64,000 nucleotides of DNA from Affinibrenneria salicis. Its GTDB lineage: Bacteria > Pseudomonadota > Gammaproteobacteria > Enterobacterales > Enterobacteriaceae. The position numbers and the translations under genes are program-made. The number at the start of each line of letters is the position of its first letter. Positions within the stretch are counted from its first letter, which is position 1. This document shows positions 18,507-27,636 of this stretch, one piece after another. Under the pieces are notes generated by a model. The model was not told the origin of the DNA, did not search any database, and saw nothing but the letters and a program-made list of their open reading frames with translations. The stretch lies in NCBI RefSeq assembly GCF_008710095.1, contig NZ_VYKJ01000003.1:1-64000 (forward strand), written 5' to 3'.

Positions 18507-18848
18507 ATGCGTTCGCTGGGCGATTTACCGAAAGGGGTGCTGATACTGGAAGCGGTTGGCATCCTGCTGTTGGGCGCGGTCTATCTGCATGTCCAGCAGA
18601 TGATTACGCTGCCTGGCGTGTTCGCCTCGCATGCCGGTCTGGTCGGTACGGTGCTGGCGGGCGTGGCGCTGATGGTGCCCGCCGCGGCCTGTCTGGTATG
18701 GCGCACAGTGCAGGGGTTCCCGGCCCTGTTCGGCGGCGGGCCGTCGGCGACAACGCCGCGCCCGTCGGAAAAAGATTCATCAACGCCGGCCGACGCCGAA
18801 CGGGAATCGGCCGCTAAGGAAACCAAAGATCGTGACTCCGACCATTGA
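18507..18848 (+). CDS. ybjC: YbjC, DUF1418 membrane protein
   Basis: Protein of 113 aa with two predicted membrane helices (about residues 9-28 and 44-64) and a polar C-terminal tail rich in Ser, Lys and acidic residues. The N-terminus MRSLGDLPKGVLILE matches E. coli YbjC, whose role is unknown. A good GGAGGGA precedes the ATG at 18507. Its end overlaps the nfsA start by 17 bases, as expected for an oxidative-stress operon with nfsA. The tail is about 18 residues longer than in E. coli. Confidence 0.85.
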   Translation: MRSLGDLPKGVLILEAVGILLLGAVYLHVQQMITLPGVFASHAGLVGTVLAGVALMVPAAACLVWRTVQGFPALFGGGPSATTPRPSEKDSSTPADAERESAAKETKDRDSDH

Positions 18849-19554
18849 TTTATTACGACGTCATCGCTCGATTCGCGCATTTACCCGTCAGCCGCTGACG
18901 GCGGCGCAGCGCGAGGCGATTATCGCCGCCGCGCAGAGCGCCTCCAGCTCCAGCTTTTTGCAGTGCAGCTCGATCATTCGCATCACCGATGCGGATGTGC
19001 GTCAGCAACTGGCGTCTCTGAGCGGCGAACAGCCCTGGGTAGGGGAAGCGGCCGAGTTTTGGGTGTTCTGCGCCGACTTCAACCGCCATCAGCAGATCTA
19101 TCCCGACGCCCGGCTCGGGCTGGCCGAACAGCTGTTGCTGGGCTGCGTGGATACCGCGATGATGGGGCAGAACGCACTGGTCGCCGCCGAGTCGCTCGGC
19201 CTGGGCGGGGTATTCATCGGCGGTATCCGCAACGGCATCGAACCGGTGACGCAACTGCTGGAACTGCCGCAGCATGTTCTGCCGTTGTTCGGCCTGTGCC
19301 TGGGCTATCCGGCGGCCGACCCGGCGCAGAAGCCGCGTCTGCCGTCCGCCGTCGTGGTGCATGAGAACCGCTATCGACCGCTCGATCGTCAGGCGCTGGC
19401 CGTCTATGACCAGCATGTACTGGCCTATTATCAGCAGCGCGACGACAACTCGCGCAGCGAAAACTGGAGCGAGCAAATTCAGCGCATATTGCAGAAAGAA
19501 CGGCGCCCGTTCATGCTCGACTATCTGCATCGTCAGGGGTGGGCAACGCGCTAA
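18832..19554 (+). CDS. nfsA: Oxygen-insensitive NADPH nitroreductase NfsA
   Basis: FMN-dependent flavoprotein that reduces nitroaromatics and quinones by two-electron transfer from NADPH; cytosolic homodimer, 240 aa as in E. coli. The flavin-binding HRSIRAFT at residues 11-18, SSSSFLQCSSI at 39-49 and LGLGGVFIGGIRN near 123 are conserved. The start codon is GTG at 18832, giving MTPTIDLL, and it lies inside the end of ybjC, implying translational coupling. In E. coli rimK follows directly; here the next gene is ybjN. Confidence 0.96.
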   Translation: MTPTIDLLRRHRSIRAFTRQPLTAAQREAIIAAAQSASSSSFLQCSSIIRITDADVRQQLASLSGEQPWVGEAAEFWVFCADFNRHQQIYPDARLGLAEQLLLGCVDTAMMGQNALVAAESLGLGGVFIGGIRNGIEPVTQLLELPQHVLPLFGLCLGYPAADPAQKPRLPSAVVVHENRYRPLDRQALAVYDQHVLAYYQQRDDNSRSENWSEQIQRILQKERRPFMLDYLHRQGWATR

Positions 19555-19703
19555 TCGGCGCGCTGACGGCGGGTGTAAACCGTTTTTATCCGCGCCGCCG
19601 GCACGCGCTGTCATTTTATCGGCTTTTATCATGGCATCGGCGTTGAATATTCCGTAAGCTATGTCACCTTTTTTAAGCTTTGTTGAGGGTGAGACAGACG
19701 ACT

Positions 19704-20183
19704 ATGGATTCGCTTATCGTTCCGGATTTAGAGCGACTGCGCCGCTGGCTGGATCAGCTCGGTATCCAGTTTTTTGAATGCGATGCCTGCCAGGCGCTTC
19801 ATCTGCCGCATATGCAAAATTTTAACGGCGTATATGACGCTAAGGTCGATCTGGTCGACAACGTGATCTTGTTTTCCGCGCTGGCGGAGGTGAAGCCGAC
19901 CGCGCTGATTCCGCTGGTGGGCGATTTGAGTCAGATCAACGCCAGCTCTTTGACGGTGAAAGCGTTTATCGATATTCAGGATGACAACCTGCCCAAGCTG
20001 ATCGTTTGTCAGACGCTGACCATCGCCGTTGGGGTTACGCTGGAGCAGTTCCGCTTTTTTATGCAGCAGGCCGAAGAACAAATTTCGATGATTATCCTGG
20101 AAGCCGGAGCCAACAATCTGCTGTATGCGGGGGATGAAGAAGAGACCTCTGCTGCCGGGCCGGATGCGTTAACGCTGCACTAA
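19704..20183 (+). CDS. ybjN: YbjN domain protein
   Basis: Cytosolic protein of 159 aa matching E. coli YbjN (158 aa), a putative sensory-transduction regulator whose overexpression affects motility and stress responses; its fold resembles type III secretion chaperones. The cysteine pair in FECDACQALHLPHMQNF and the block INASSLTVKAF are conserved. The start at 19704 gives MDSLIVPDLERL; the open frame begins eight codons earlier but without family support. rimK, which separates nfsA and ybjN in E. coli, is absent. Confidence 0.92.
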   Translation: MDSLIVPDLERLRRWLDQLGIQFFECDACQALHLPHMQNFNGVYDAKVDLVDNVILFSALAEVKPTALIPLVGDLSQINASSLTVKAFIDIQDDNLPKLIVCQTLTIAVGVTLEQFRFFMQQAEEQISMIILEAGANNLLYAGDEEETSAAGPDALTLH

Positions 20184-20628
20184 AACAGTTGCTGCTATCG
20201 GCGGCGACACGAGAATGCCTCTTTTCCCTTCCCGTCGTTTATGCTGGATTATTGCCGCGGTTGCCCTATATTCATCGCCTTTTATCGTGCCGTGGCCTAT
20301 CACATAGACAAAAAAATGCATAAATAATCGATAAACCCCGTTTTTTATCCGCGAGTATGGCATGACCGCAGCTGTACGGTTATGCTGAACTTTGTGCGCA
20401 GACGCGCGGCGATGATAGCCCCGTTTCGGCCGGCGGTCGGACGAATCCCCCGAATTATTCGGCTTGCGGCAAAGCCAGCGCGTCCGCTCAGCAAGGTTTG
20501 CTATTCCGGCGCTGTACCCGGATGATTTTGGGCTGCGGCAAGGCGGCAGGCGCGCGTTCGCAGTCCGAAGGATGAAGGGTCTATAATTTTAACTCTCTGA
20601 CTTATCCCCTGTATGGAGGAAGAAACGG
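20184..20628. other. Intergenic region upstream of potF
   Basis: About 445 bases. The right part contains degenerate members of the TATACCC repeat family. An AT-rich stretch near 20310-20350 may hold a promoter. TATGGAGGAAGAAACGG directly before potF is a strong ribosome-binding site. No small gene was supported. Confidence 0.5.
20450..20585. repeat. MITE-like repeat, degenerate copy 6
   Basis: CCCGAATTATTCGGCTTGCGG near 20450 and TGTACCCGGATGATTTTGGG at 20513 both resemble the left terminus of the family, and CCGAAGGATGAAGGGTCTATA at 20565-20585 resembles the right terminus. This suggests two nested or overlapping decayed copies. Confidence 0.4.
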
Positions 20629-21738
20629 ATGTTCACCCAACGTAAAACATGGTTATCGGGTGTCGTTGCCGGCCTGCTGATGACGGCATCCGTCACGGCA
20701 TCTGCGCAAGATAAAACCTTGCACGTCTACAACTGGTCCGATTATATCGCGCCGGACACATTGACCAATTTCCAGAAAGAGAGCGGGATTAAAGTCGTCT
20801 ATGACGTGTTTGATTCCAACGAAGTGCTGGAAGGCAAACTGATGGCGGGCAGTACCGGTTTCGATCTGGTGGTGCCGTCGGCCAGTTTCCTGGAGCGCCA
20901 GCTGGCCGCCGGCGTCTTTCAGCCGCTGGATAAAAGCAAGCTGCCCAATTACAAAAACCTCGATCCCGAGTTAATGAAACTGATCGCGCAGCACGACCCG
21001 GATAACAAATACGCCGTGCCTTACCTGTGGGCCACCACCGGGATTGGTTACAACGTGGAAAAAGTGAAGGCCGCGCTTGGAACCGATGCGCCGATCAACA
21101 GCTGGGATCTGGTGCTGAAACCGGAAAATCTGGCTAAGCTGAAGAGCTGCGGCGTTTCCTTCCTCGATGCGCCGGAAGAGATTTTCGCCACCGTGTTGAA
21201 CTATCAGGGTAAAGACCCGAACAGCACCAGTGAAAGCGACTACACCACCTCGGCCACGGATCTGCTGCTGAAGCTGCGTCCGAGCATTCGTTACTTCCAT
21301 TCTTCGCAATATATCAACGATCTGGCTAACGGCGATATCTGCGTCGCCATCGGCTGGGCCGGCGATATTATGCAGGCGGCCAATCGCGCGCAGGAAGCGA
21401 AAAACGGCGTGAATATCAGCTACAGTATTCCGAAAGAAGGGGCGATGGCCTTTTTTGACGTGTATGCCATTCCGGCCGACGCGAAGAATCTCGATGAGGC
21501 GTATGCGTTCCTGAATTACCTGCTGAAGCCGGATGTGATCGCCAACATCAGCAATCATGTGTTCTACGCCAACGCCAATAAAGAAGCGACGCCGCTGGTG
21601 AACGCGGACGTGCGCAATAATCCGGGCATTTATCCGCCGGAAGAGGTGCGGGCGAAATTATTTACGCTCAAGGTGCAGTCACCTAAAATTGATCGGGTTC
21701 GCACTCGCGCATGGACTAAAGTGAAAAGCGGAAAGTAA
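20629..21738 (+). CDS. potF: Putrescine-binding periplasmic protein PotF
   Basis: Substrate-binding subunit of the PotFGHI putrescine importer, 369 aa (E. coli 370). Residues 1-26 form a signal peptide ending ASVTASA. The mature protein begins with the polyamine-binding family pattern LHVYNWSDYIAPDTL, containing the aromatic and acidic residues that hold putrescine; SFLDAPEEIF and GWAGDIMQA are also kept. A strong GGAGGAAG precedes the ATG. A terminator-like hairpin lies between potF and potG, so potF mRNA may be produced in excess of the membrane subunits. Confidence 0.96.
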   Translation: MFTQRKTWLSGVVAGLLMTASVTASAQDKTLHVYNWSDYIAPDTLTNFQKESGIKVVYDVFDSNEVLEGKLMAGSTGFDLVVPSASFLERQLAAGVFQPLDKSKLPNYKNLDPELMKLIAQHDPDNKYAVPYLWATTGIGYNVEKVKAALGTDAPINSWDLVLKPENLAKLKSCGVSFLDAPEEIFATVLNYQGKDPNSTSESDYTTSATDLLLKLRPSIRYFHSSQYINDLANGDICVAIGWAGDIMQAANRAQEAKNGVNISYSIPKEGAMAFFDVYAIPADAKNLDEAYAFLNYLLKPDVIANISNHVFYANANKEATPLVNADVRNNPGIYPPEEVRAKLFTLKVQSPKIDRVRTRAWTKVKSGK

Positions 21739-21770
21739 TCCGTCTTTCATTTTTAGCGTGTACAATCCTG

Positions 21771-21801
21771 GCAGGCGGCTGAACACCGCCTGTTTGTTTT
21801 A
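21771..21801 (+). terminator. Attenuator-like hairpin between potF and potG
   Basis: CAGGCGG and CCGCCTG pair around a seven-base loop and are followed by TTTGTTTTATT. Within an operon such a partial terminator would give more binding protein than permease. Confidence 0.65.
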
Positions 21802-21859
21802 TTCCGTGTCGTAACCAGAGGTTATGACTTGTTCTGCTTTTGCCGGAGAGCAATGTTAA

Positions 21860-22993
21860 GTGAACGAAGCGATTCCCCGCCCCCAGCACAAAACCCAACG
21901 CGCAGTTACGCCGCTGCTTGAAGTCCGTAATCTGACGAAATCCTTCGACGGCCAGGCGGCGGTCGATGACGTCAGCCTGACCATCTATAAAGGTGAAATT
22001 TTCGCGCTGCTCGGCGCATCCGGCTGCGGTAAATCCACGCTGCTGCGTATGCTGGCCGGTTTTGAACAACCGACTCAGGGCCAGATTGTGCTCGACGGTC
22101 AGGATCTGTCGCTGGTGCCGCCCTATCAGCGGCCGATTAATATGATGTTTCAGTCCTATGCGCTGTTTCCGCACATGACGGTAGAGAAGAATATCGCTTT
22201 CGGTCTGAAGCAGGACCGGCTGCCGCACGGCGAAATCAAAGATCGGGTCGAGGAGATGCTGACGCTGGTGCATATGCAGGAGTTCGCCTCTCGTAAGCCG
22301 CATCAGCTGTCCGGCGGGCAGCGTCAGCGCGTGGCGCTGGCGCGCAGCCTGGCGAAGCGGCCCAAACTGCTGCTGCTCGACGAGCCGATGGGCGCGCTGG
22401 ATAAAAAACTGCGTGACCGGATGCAACTGGAAGTGGTGGATATTCTTGAGCGAGTAGGCGTCACCTGCGTGATGGTGACCCACGACCAGGAAGAGGCGAT
22501 GACCATGGCCGGCCGCATCGCCATTATGAACCGCGGCAAGTTTGTGCAGATCGGCGAACCGGAAGAAATTTATGAACACCCGACCAGCCGTTTCAGCGCC
22601 GAGTTTATTGGTTCGGTCAATATGTTTGAAGGGCTGCTGAAGGAGCGCCAGGACGAGGCGCTAATCGTGCAGAGTCCGGGGCTGGTGCATCCGCTCAAGG
22701 TAGACGCCGACGCCTCGGTGGTGGACGGCGTGCCGGTGTATATCGCGCTGCGGCCTGAAAAAATTATGTTATGCGAGGACGTACCGGCCGACGGCTGCAA
22801 CTTCGCGGTGGGGGAAGTAGTGCATATCGCTTATCTCGGCGACCTGTCCATCTACCATGTCCGGCTGAACAGCGGGCAGATCATCAGCGCTCAGCTGCAG
22901 AATGCTTACCGCTATCGCAAGGGCGCGCCGACCTGGGGCGATGAAGTGCGTCTGTGCTGGGATGCGGACAGCTGTGTGGTTCTGACGGTGTAG
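21860..22993 (+). CDS. potG: Putrescine ABC importer ATPase PotG
   Basis: ATP-hydrolysing subunit of 377 aa, identical in length to E. coli PotG. Walker A GASGCGKST, signature LSGGQRQR and Walker B LLLLDEP are complete, and the C-terminal third contains the TOBE-type regulatory domain. The start codon is GTG, giving M-NEAIPRPQHKT, which aligns with the E. coli N-terminus. potH begins 16 bases after the stop. Confidence 0.96.
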   Translation: MNEAIPRPQHKTQRAVTPLLEVRNLTKSFDGQAAVDDVSLTIYKGEIFALLGASGCGKSTLLRMLAGFEQPTQGQIVLDGQDLSLVPPYQRPINMMFQSYALFPHMTVEKNIAFGLKQDRLPHGEIKDRVEEMLTLVHMQEFASRKPHQLSGGQRQRVALARSLAKRPKLLLLDEPMGALDKKLRDRMQLEVVDILERVGVTCVMVTHDQEEAMTMAGRIAIMNRGKFVQIGEPEEIYEHPTSRFSAEFIGSVNMFEGLLKERQDEALIVQSPGLVHPLKVDADASVVDGVPVYIALRPEKIMLCEDVPADGCNFAVGEVVHIAYLGDLSIYHVRLNSGQIISAQLQNAYRYRKGAPTWGDEVRLCWDADSCVVLTV

Positions 22994-23009
22994 CGGAGGA
23001 AGGGATACG

Positions 23010-23972
23010 ATGACGATGTTTTCTGAACCGCGCGGCAAACCGCCGGAGCCGGCGCAGGGGCCGCTCAAGCAGCGCCTGGCGCGCTGGCGTATCGCCCACG
23101 AGCGCAAGCTGGTGATCGCGCTGCCCTATCTGTGGCTGCTGCTGCTGTTTATGCTGCCGTTCCTGATTGTGTTTAAAATCAGTCTGGCGGAAATGGCGCG
23201 AGCCGTGCCGCCCTACACCGATCTGGTCTCCTGGGCGGACGGCAAGCTGGATATCGCGCTGAATCTGGGCAACTACCTGCAGCTGCTTGACGATCCGCTG
23301 TATATTGAGGCTTATCTGCAGTCGCTGCAGGTGGCGGGGATATCCACGCTGTGCTGTCTGCTGGTCGGCTATCCGCTCGCCTGGGCGGTGGCGCACAGCA
23401 AGCCCTCCACGCGCAACATCCTGCTGTTGCTGGTGATCCTGCCGTCCTGGACGTCGTTTCTGATCCGCGTGTATGCCTGGATGGGCATCCTGAAAAACAA
23501 TGGAGTGCTGAATAATTTCCTGCTCTGGCTCGGGGTGATCGATCACCCGCTGGTTATCCTGCATACCAACCTGGCGGTTTATATCGGCGTGGTTTACTCC
23601 TATCTGCCGTTTATGGTGCTGCCGATCTATACCGCGCTGACGCGTCTGGATTACTCGCTGGTGGAAGCCTCGCTCGATCTCGGCGCGCGCCCGCTGAAAA
23701 CCTTTTTCAGCGTGATTGTGCCGCTGACCAAAGGGGGCATTATCGCCGGCTCGATGTTGGTGTTTATTCCGGCGGTCGGCGAGTACGTTATCCCGGAACT
23801 GCTGGGCGGGCCGGACAGTATTATGATCGGCCGTATTCTGTGGCAGGAGTTCTTCAATAACCGCGACTGGCCGGTGGCCTCGGCGGTGGCGACCATTATG
23901 CTGTTGCTGCTGATCGTGCCCATTATCTGGTTCCATAAACATCAGAGCAAGGCCGCGGGAGAGCAGGTATGA
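23010..23972 (+). CDS. potH: Putrescine ABC importer permease PotH
   Basis: Inner-membrane permease of 320 aa with six predicted helices preceded by a cytosolic N-terminal segment of about 40 residues. The coupling-loop motif is VEASLDLGARPLKTFFSVIVPL. GCGGAGGAAGG is a strong ribosome-binding site. The end overlaps the potI start by four bases (ATGA), so the two permease halves are translationally coupled and probably form the heterodimeric channel. Confidence 0.96.
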   Translation: MTMFSEPRGKPPEPAQGPLKQRLARWRIAHERKLVIALPYLWLLLLFMLPFLIVFKISLAEMARAVPPYTDLVSWADGKLDIALNLGNYLQLLDDPLYIEAYLQSLQVAGISTLCCLLVGYPLAWAVAHSKPSTRNILLLLVILPSWTSFLIRVYAWMGILKNNGVLNNFLLWLGVIDHPLVILHTNLAVYIGVVYSYLPFMVLPIYTALTRLDYSLVEASLDLGARPLKTFFSVIVPLTKGGIIAGSMLVFIPAVGEYVIPELLGGPDSIMIGRILWQEFFNNRDWPVASAVATIMLLLLIVPIIWFHKHQSKAAGEQV

Positions 23973-24814
23973 ATAATTTACCGGTGGTGCGCTCCGGCTG
24001 GCGTACGCTGATTCTGGCGCTGGGATTTACCTTTCTGTATGCGCCGATGCTGATGCTGGTGGTGTATTCGTTCAACAGCTCTAAACTGGTGACGGTGTGG
24101 GCCGGCTGGTCCACGCAGTGGTACGGCGAACTGTTTCATAATTCGGCGATGATCAGCGCGGTGGGGCTGAGCCTGTCGATCGCCGCCGCCTCGGCCACCA
24201 TGGCTGTGCTGCTCGGTACGCTGGCGGCGGTGGTGATGGTGCGTTTCGGCAGTTTTCGCGGCTCGAATGGATTCGCCTTTATGCTGACCGCGCCGCTGGT
24301 GATGCCGGACGTGATCACCGGGCTGTCGCTATTGCTGCTGTTCGTCGCGCTGGGGCACGCCATCGGCTGGCCGGCCGAACGCGGCTCCCTGACCATCTGG
24401 CTGGCGCACGTCACGTTCTGCACCGCCTATGTAACGGTGGTGATCAGCGCGCGTCTGCGCGAGCTGGATCGCTCGCTGGAAGAGGCGGCGATGGATCTGG
24501 GCGCGACGCCGCTCAAGGTGTTCTTCGTCATCACCGTGCCGATGATCGCGCCGGCGCTGATCTCCGGCTGGCTGCTGGCGTTTACCCTGTCGCTCGACGA
24601 CCTGGTGATCGCCAGTTTCGTCTCCGGTCCGGGCGCCACTACGCTGCCGATGCTGGTGTTCTCCAGCGTCAGAATGGGGGTCAACCCGCAGATTAACGCG
24701 CTGGCCTCGCTGATCCTGCTGGTGGTCGGCGTCATTGGCTTCATCGCATGGTGGTTTATGGCGCGCGCCGAAAAACAGCGCGTGCGCGACCTGCAAAAAG
24801 CCCGTCGCGGCTGA
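23969..24814 (+). CDS. potI: Putrescine ABC importer permease PotI
   Basis: Second permease subunit, 281 aa with six predicted helices, forming the channel with PotH. The coupling-loop motif reads EEAAMDLGATPLKVFFVITVP. The start overlaps potH. It is the last gene of potFGHI; ybjO follows 70 bases later in the same direction, as in E. coli. Confidence 0.96.
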   Translation: MNNLPVVRSGWRTLILALGFTFLYAPMLMLVVYSFNSSKLVTVWAGWSTQWYGELFHNSAMISAVGLSLSIAAASATMAVLLGTLAAVVMVRFGSFRGSNGFAFMLTAPLVMPDVITGLSLLLLFVALGHAIGWPAERGSLTIWLAHVTFCTAYVTVVISARLRELDRSLEEAAMDLGATPLKVFFVITVPMIAPALISGWLLAFTLSLDDLVIASFVSGPGATTLPMLVFSSVRMGVNPQINALASLILLVVGVIGFIAWWFMARAEKQRVRDLQKARRG

Positions 24815-24883
24815 CGGGCGCAACCCGTCGGCAACGCGGCCTGAGCGGCGGCGTTGCCGCCTTTGCTCCGGGAGAACGGATAA

Positions 24884-25360
24884 ATTCTGAACGCGGAATC
24901 GCGCAGAAACGGCAAACGGGCGCTGTTTACCCCCGTGCCGGTGATGGTGGCGGGGACGGCGATCGTCGCCACCCGGCTGCTCGGGCTGTTTCTGCTGGCA
25001 AGCGAGCTGGGCGTCGACGGGTTGCGGATATGGCTGCTCGGCGCCACGGCATCCTGGGATACGACGCTGGTGCTGCTGACGGCGGTATGCCTTATCGGCG
25101 CGGAAATCCGCTGCGGTTTCGCCGTTATCCGCGGCCTGAACTGGGGGCGTTGGGGCTACGTAGCCTGCCAGCTGGCGGCGTCGCTCTACCTGTTGCTGGT
25201 GTCGCTGGGCGTCGTCGCGCTGGATCTTTTTCAGATCGACGGCGACAGCGGCGCGCAGGTCGTGCACCAGCTTGTGCTGCAGAAAATTCCGGACGTGCTG
25301 GTGGTGCTCCTGTTGTTCCTGCCGCGTCGCAGCCGGCGTTTTTTTCTGCGCCGGAAATGA
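24884..25360 (+). CDS. ybjO: YbjO, DUF2593 inner-membrane protein (possible non-ATG start)
   Basis: Membrane protein of about 158 aa, matching E. coli YbjO (162 aa) in position and pattern: four predicted helices and a conserved end QKIPDVLVVLLLFLPRRSRRFF. Function unknown. The start is uncertain. The first standard start in frame is GTG at 24935, but similarity to YbjO continues upstream (TPVPVMVAG), and the only GGGAGAA ribosome-binding motif (24870-24876) is spaced for ATT at 24884 or CTG at 24887, just after a stop codon at 24881. A rare ATT or CTG start is therefore proposed; the conservative alternative is 24935-25360, 141 aa. Confidence 0.78.
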   Translation: MLNAESRRNGKRALFTPVPVMVAGTAIVATRLLGLFLLASELGVDGLRIWLLGATASWDTTLVLLTAVCLIGAEIRCGFAVIRGLNWGRWGYVACQLAASLYLLLVSLGVVALDLFQIDGDSGAQVVHQLVLQKIPDVLVVLLLFLPRRSRRFFLRRK

Positions 25361-25426
25361 TCTTTAGTCCGCGTCGGTGCTACAATCTGCGCCCTTTTTA
25401 TTTACGATCCAACGTAACCGATATTC

Positions 25427-26554
25427 ATGATGCACTGTGACCGGTATCAGGCAGGAAGCTGTCGCTCCTGCCAGTGGCTGGAAAAACCCTATGAGCAACA
25501 GCTGGCCGACAAACAGCGCCATCTGATCAGTCTGTTCCCCGCGCAGCCGCAGTGGCTGCCCGCCAGCCCGTCGCCGCAGCGGGCGTTTCGCAATAAAGCC
25601 AAAATGGTGGTGAGCGGCAGCGTCGAGCGTCCGCTGCTCGGTATGCTGCATCGCGACGGGACGGCGGTGGATCTGTGCGATTGCCCGCTGTATCCCGATG
25701 ATTTCCTGCCGCTGTTCGCCACGCTGAAGATGTTTATCGCCCGCGCCGGCCTGACGCCGTATAACGTGGCGCGCCGGCGCGGCGAGCTGAAATATTTGCT
25801 GTTGACCCGCAGTACGCTCAGCGGTCAGTTTATGCTGCGCTTTGTGCTGCGTTCGGAGAATAAACTGGCGCAGTTGCGTCAGGCTCTGCCGTGGCTGCGG
25901 CAACAGTTGCCGCAGCTGACGGTGATGTCGGCCAATATTCAGCCGGTGCACCAGGCGATTGTCGAAGGCGAACAGGAAATCGCGCTGAGCGAACAGCAGA
26001 GTCTGGCGGAGTGCTTCAATCAGGTGCCGCTGTTTATCCGGCCGCAGAGTTTCTTCCAGACCAACCCGACGGTGGCGGCCGATCTCTATGCCTGCGCCCG
26101 TGACTGGGTGCGCGCGCTGAATATACGCAGCATGTGGGATCTGTTCTGCGGCGTGGGCGGTTTTGGCCTGCACTGCGCCACGCCGTCTATTCGCCTGACC
26201 GGGATTGAAATCAGCGCGCCGGCGATCGCCTGCGCGCGCCGTTCGGCCGAGGCGCTGGGGCTGACTCAGATCGACTTTCAGGCGCTCGATTCGACCCGGT
26301 TTGCCGGCGGGGAGGACGAGGTGCCGGATCTGGTGCTGGTCAACCCGCCGCGGCGCGGTATCGGGCGCGAACTGTGCGACTATCTGGAGTATATGGCGCC
26401 CGGCTGGATTCTCTACTCGAGCTGCAACGCGCAGAGCATGGCGCAGGATATTGCCGCGCTGGCGCACTATCGGCCGCTGCGGGTCCGGCTGTTCGATATG
26501 TTTCCGCATACCGCTCACTACGAGGTGCTGACGCTGCTGGCGCGGGACGCATGA
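25427..26554 (+). CDS. rlmC: 23S rRNA (uracil-747-C5)-methyltransferase RlmC
   Basis: SAM-dependent RNA methyltransferase of 375 aa (also called RumB). The N-terminal iron-sulfur cysteines are in [14 protein letters not shown] and CDCPLY, the SAM-binding region is [15 protein letters not shown] (about residues 239-253), and the catalytic cysteine lies in LYSSCNAQ, with the general base Glu in HTAHYEVL near the end. Two adjacent ATGs (25427 and 25430) can start translation; MHCDRY resembles E. coli more closely. It converges on artJ. Confidence 0.96.
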   Translation: MMHCDRYQAGSCRSCQWLEKPYEQQLADKQRHLISLFPAQPQWLPASPSPQRAFRNKAKMVVSGSVERPLLGMLHRDGTAVDLCDCPLYPDDFLPLFATLKMFIARAGLTPYNVARRRGELKYLLLTRSTLSGQFMLRFVLRSENKLAQLRQALPWLRQQLPQLTVMSANIQPVHQAIVEGEQEIALSEQQSLAECFNQVPLFIRPQSFFQTNPTVAADLYACARDWVRALNIRSMWDLFCGVGGFGLHCATPSIRLTGIEISAPAIACARRSAEALGLTQIDFQALDSTRFAGGEDEVPDLVLVNPPRRGIGRELCDYLEYMAPGWILYSSCNAQSMAQDIAALAHYRPLRVRLFDMFPHTAHYEVLTLLARDA

Positions 26555-26706
26555 CGCCCGTGCGGCGAGCCAGCGCGGGGGATTGCGGGAAGCGTTGATG
26601 GCCGCGCAAACGCGCGGCGCAGGGGGGGCAACGCAGGCCGGCGCCGCGGCTTAACCGTCAAACGGTGATGACCGCGCCCCCCGTCCTCTGGGTTGTCCGT
26701 CGGCCT

Positions 26707-27438
26707 TTACTGCGGGAACCATTGGTTGCTGATGGCCTGATAGGTGCCGTCGGCCTTGATGGCGTCCAGCGCCTTATTCAGTTTTTCCAGCAGCGCGCCG
26801 TCCTGCGGACGCACGGCGATCCCCAGACCGGTGCCGAAATAGCGAGGGTCGGTCACGCGTTCGCCCACGCTGGCCAGCTTCGGATTGTTTTTCAGCCATT
26901 CGTTGACCACCGCGGTATCGCCGAACACGCCGTCGATGCGGCCGTTTTTCAGATCGAGAATCGCCGTCTGGTAGCTGTCGTAGGCGACGGTTTGCACTTC
27001 CGGGTGCTGCTCATTCAGGTATTTCTGATGGGTGGTGCCGTTCTCCATGCCGATTTTTTTGCCTTTCAGATCGGAAAACTGACTGAATTGCCCTTTGCGT
27101 GCGATCACGATGGCTGAATTCGCGTAGTAGGGCTGGGTAAAGGAGACCTGCTTACTGCGCTCCGGAGTAATATCCATGCCGGAGATCACTGCATCATAAC
27201 GGCGGAATTTCAGCGCAGGGATCAGACTGTCAAACGCGTGGTTGGTAAAGGTGCAATCGGCCTGCATCTGTTTGCACAGCGCTTTCGCCAGATCCATATC
27301 GAAGCCGACGATGTCGTTATTCGCATTCAGGGACTCAAACGGCGGATAGGTGGCGGATGAGGCGAAGCGAATGGTGTCGGCCGCGGCCGCGCTGAATGTC
27401 ATGCCGGCCAGTAATGCCGCGACCCATAATTTTTTCAT
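26707..27438 (-). CDS. artJ: Arginine-binding periplasmic protein ArtJ
   Basis: Family 3 solute-binding protein of 243 aa that delivers arginine to ArtMQP. Residues 1-19 are a signal peptide ending FSAAAA. The ligand-binding features of the family are present: [32 protein letters not shown] and GDTAVVNEW. It is very similar to the ArtI product in this window, as in E. coli. It is the last gene of the art cluster and is separated from artM by about 200 bases, so it probably has its own promoter. Confidence 0.95.
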   Translation of the reverse strand: MKKLWVAALLAGMTFSAAAADTIRFASSATYPPFESLNANNDIVGFDMDLAKALCKQMQADCTFTNHAFDSLIPALKFRRYDAVISGMDITPERSKQVSFTQPYYANSAIVIARKGQFSQFSDLKGKKIGMENGTTHQKYLNEQHPEVQTVAYDSYQTAILDLKNGRIDGVFGDTAVVNEWLKNNPKLASVGERVTDPRYFGTGLGIAVRPQDGALLEKLNKALDAIKADGTYQAISNQWFPQ

Positions 27439-27636
27439 ACTGTCACTCCTGTCGTGAGGGATTGATGCCGTCGGGCGGCTCCCGGGGCATCGTCGGTGAA
27501 ATCGTCGTTATTCTGCAGGCCCCGTCTGACGCTGGCCGAAATCGGTTCGCCATGCCGTGCGGCACGGGTCTGCAGGTCATCGGGAAAATCGCGGGGGAGA
27601 GCGGGACCGGCAGGCGCGCGCCGCCGGCCCTGACGT

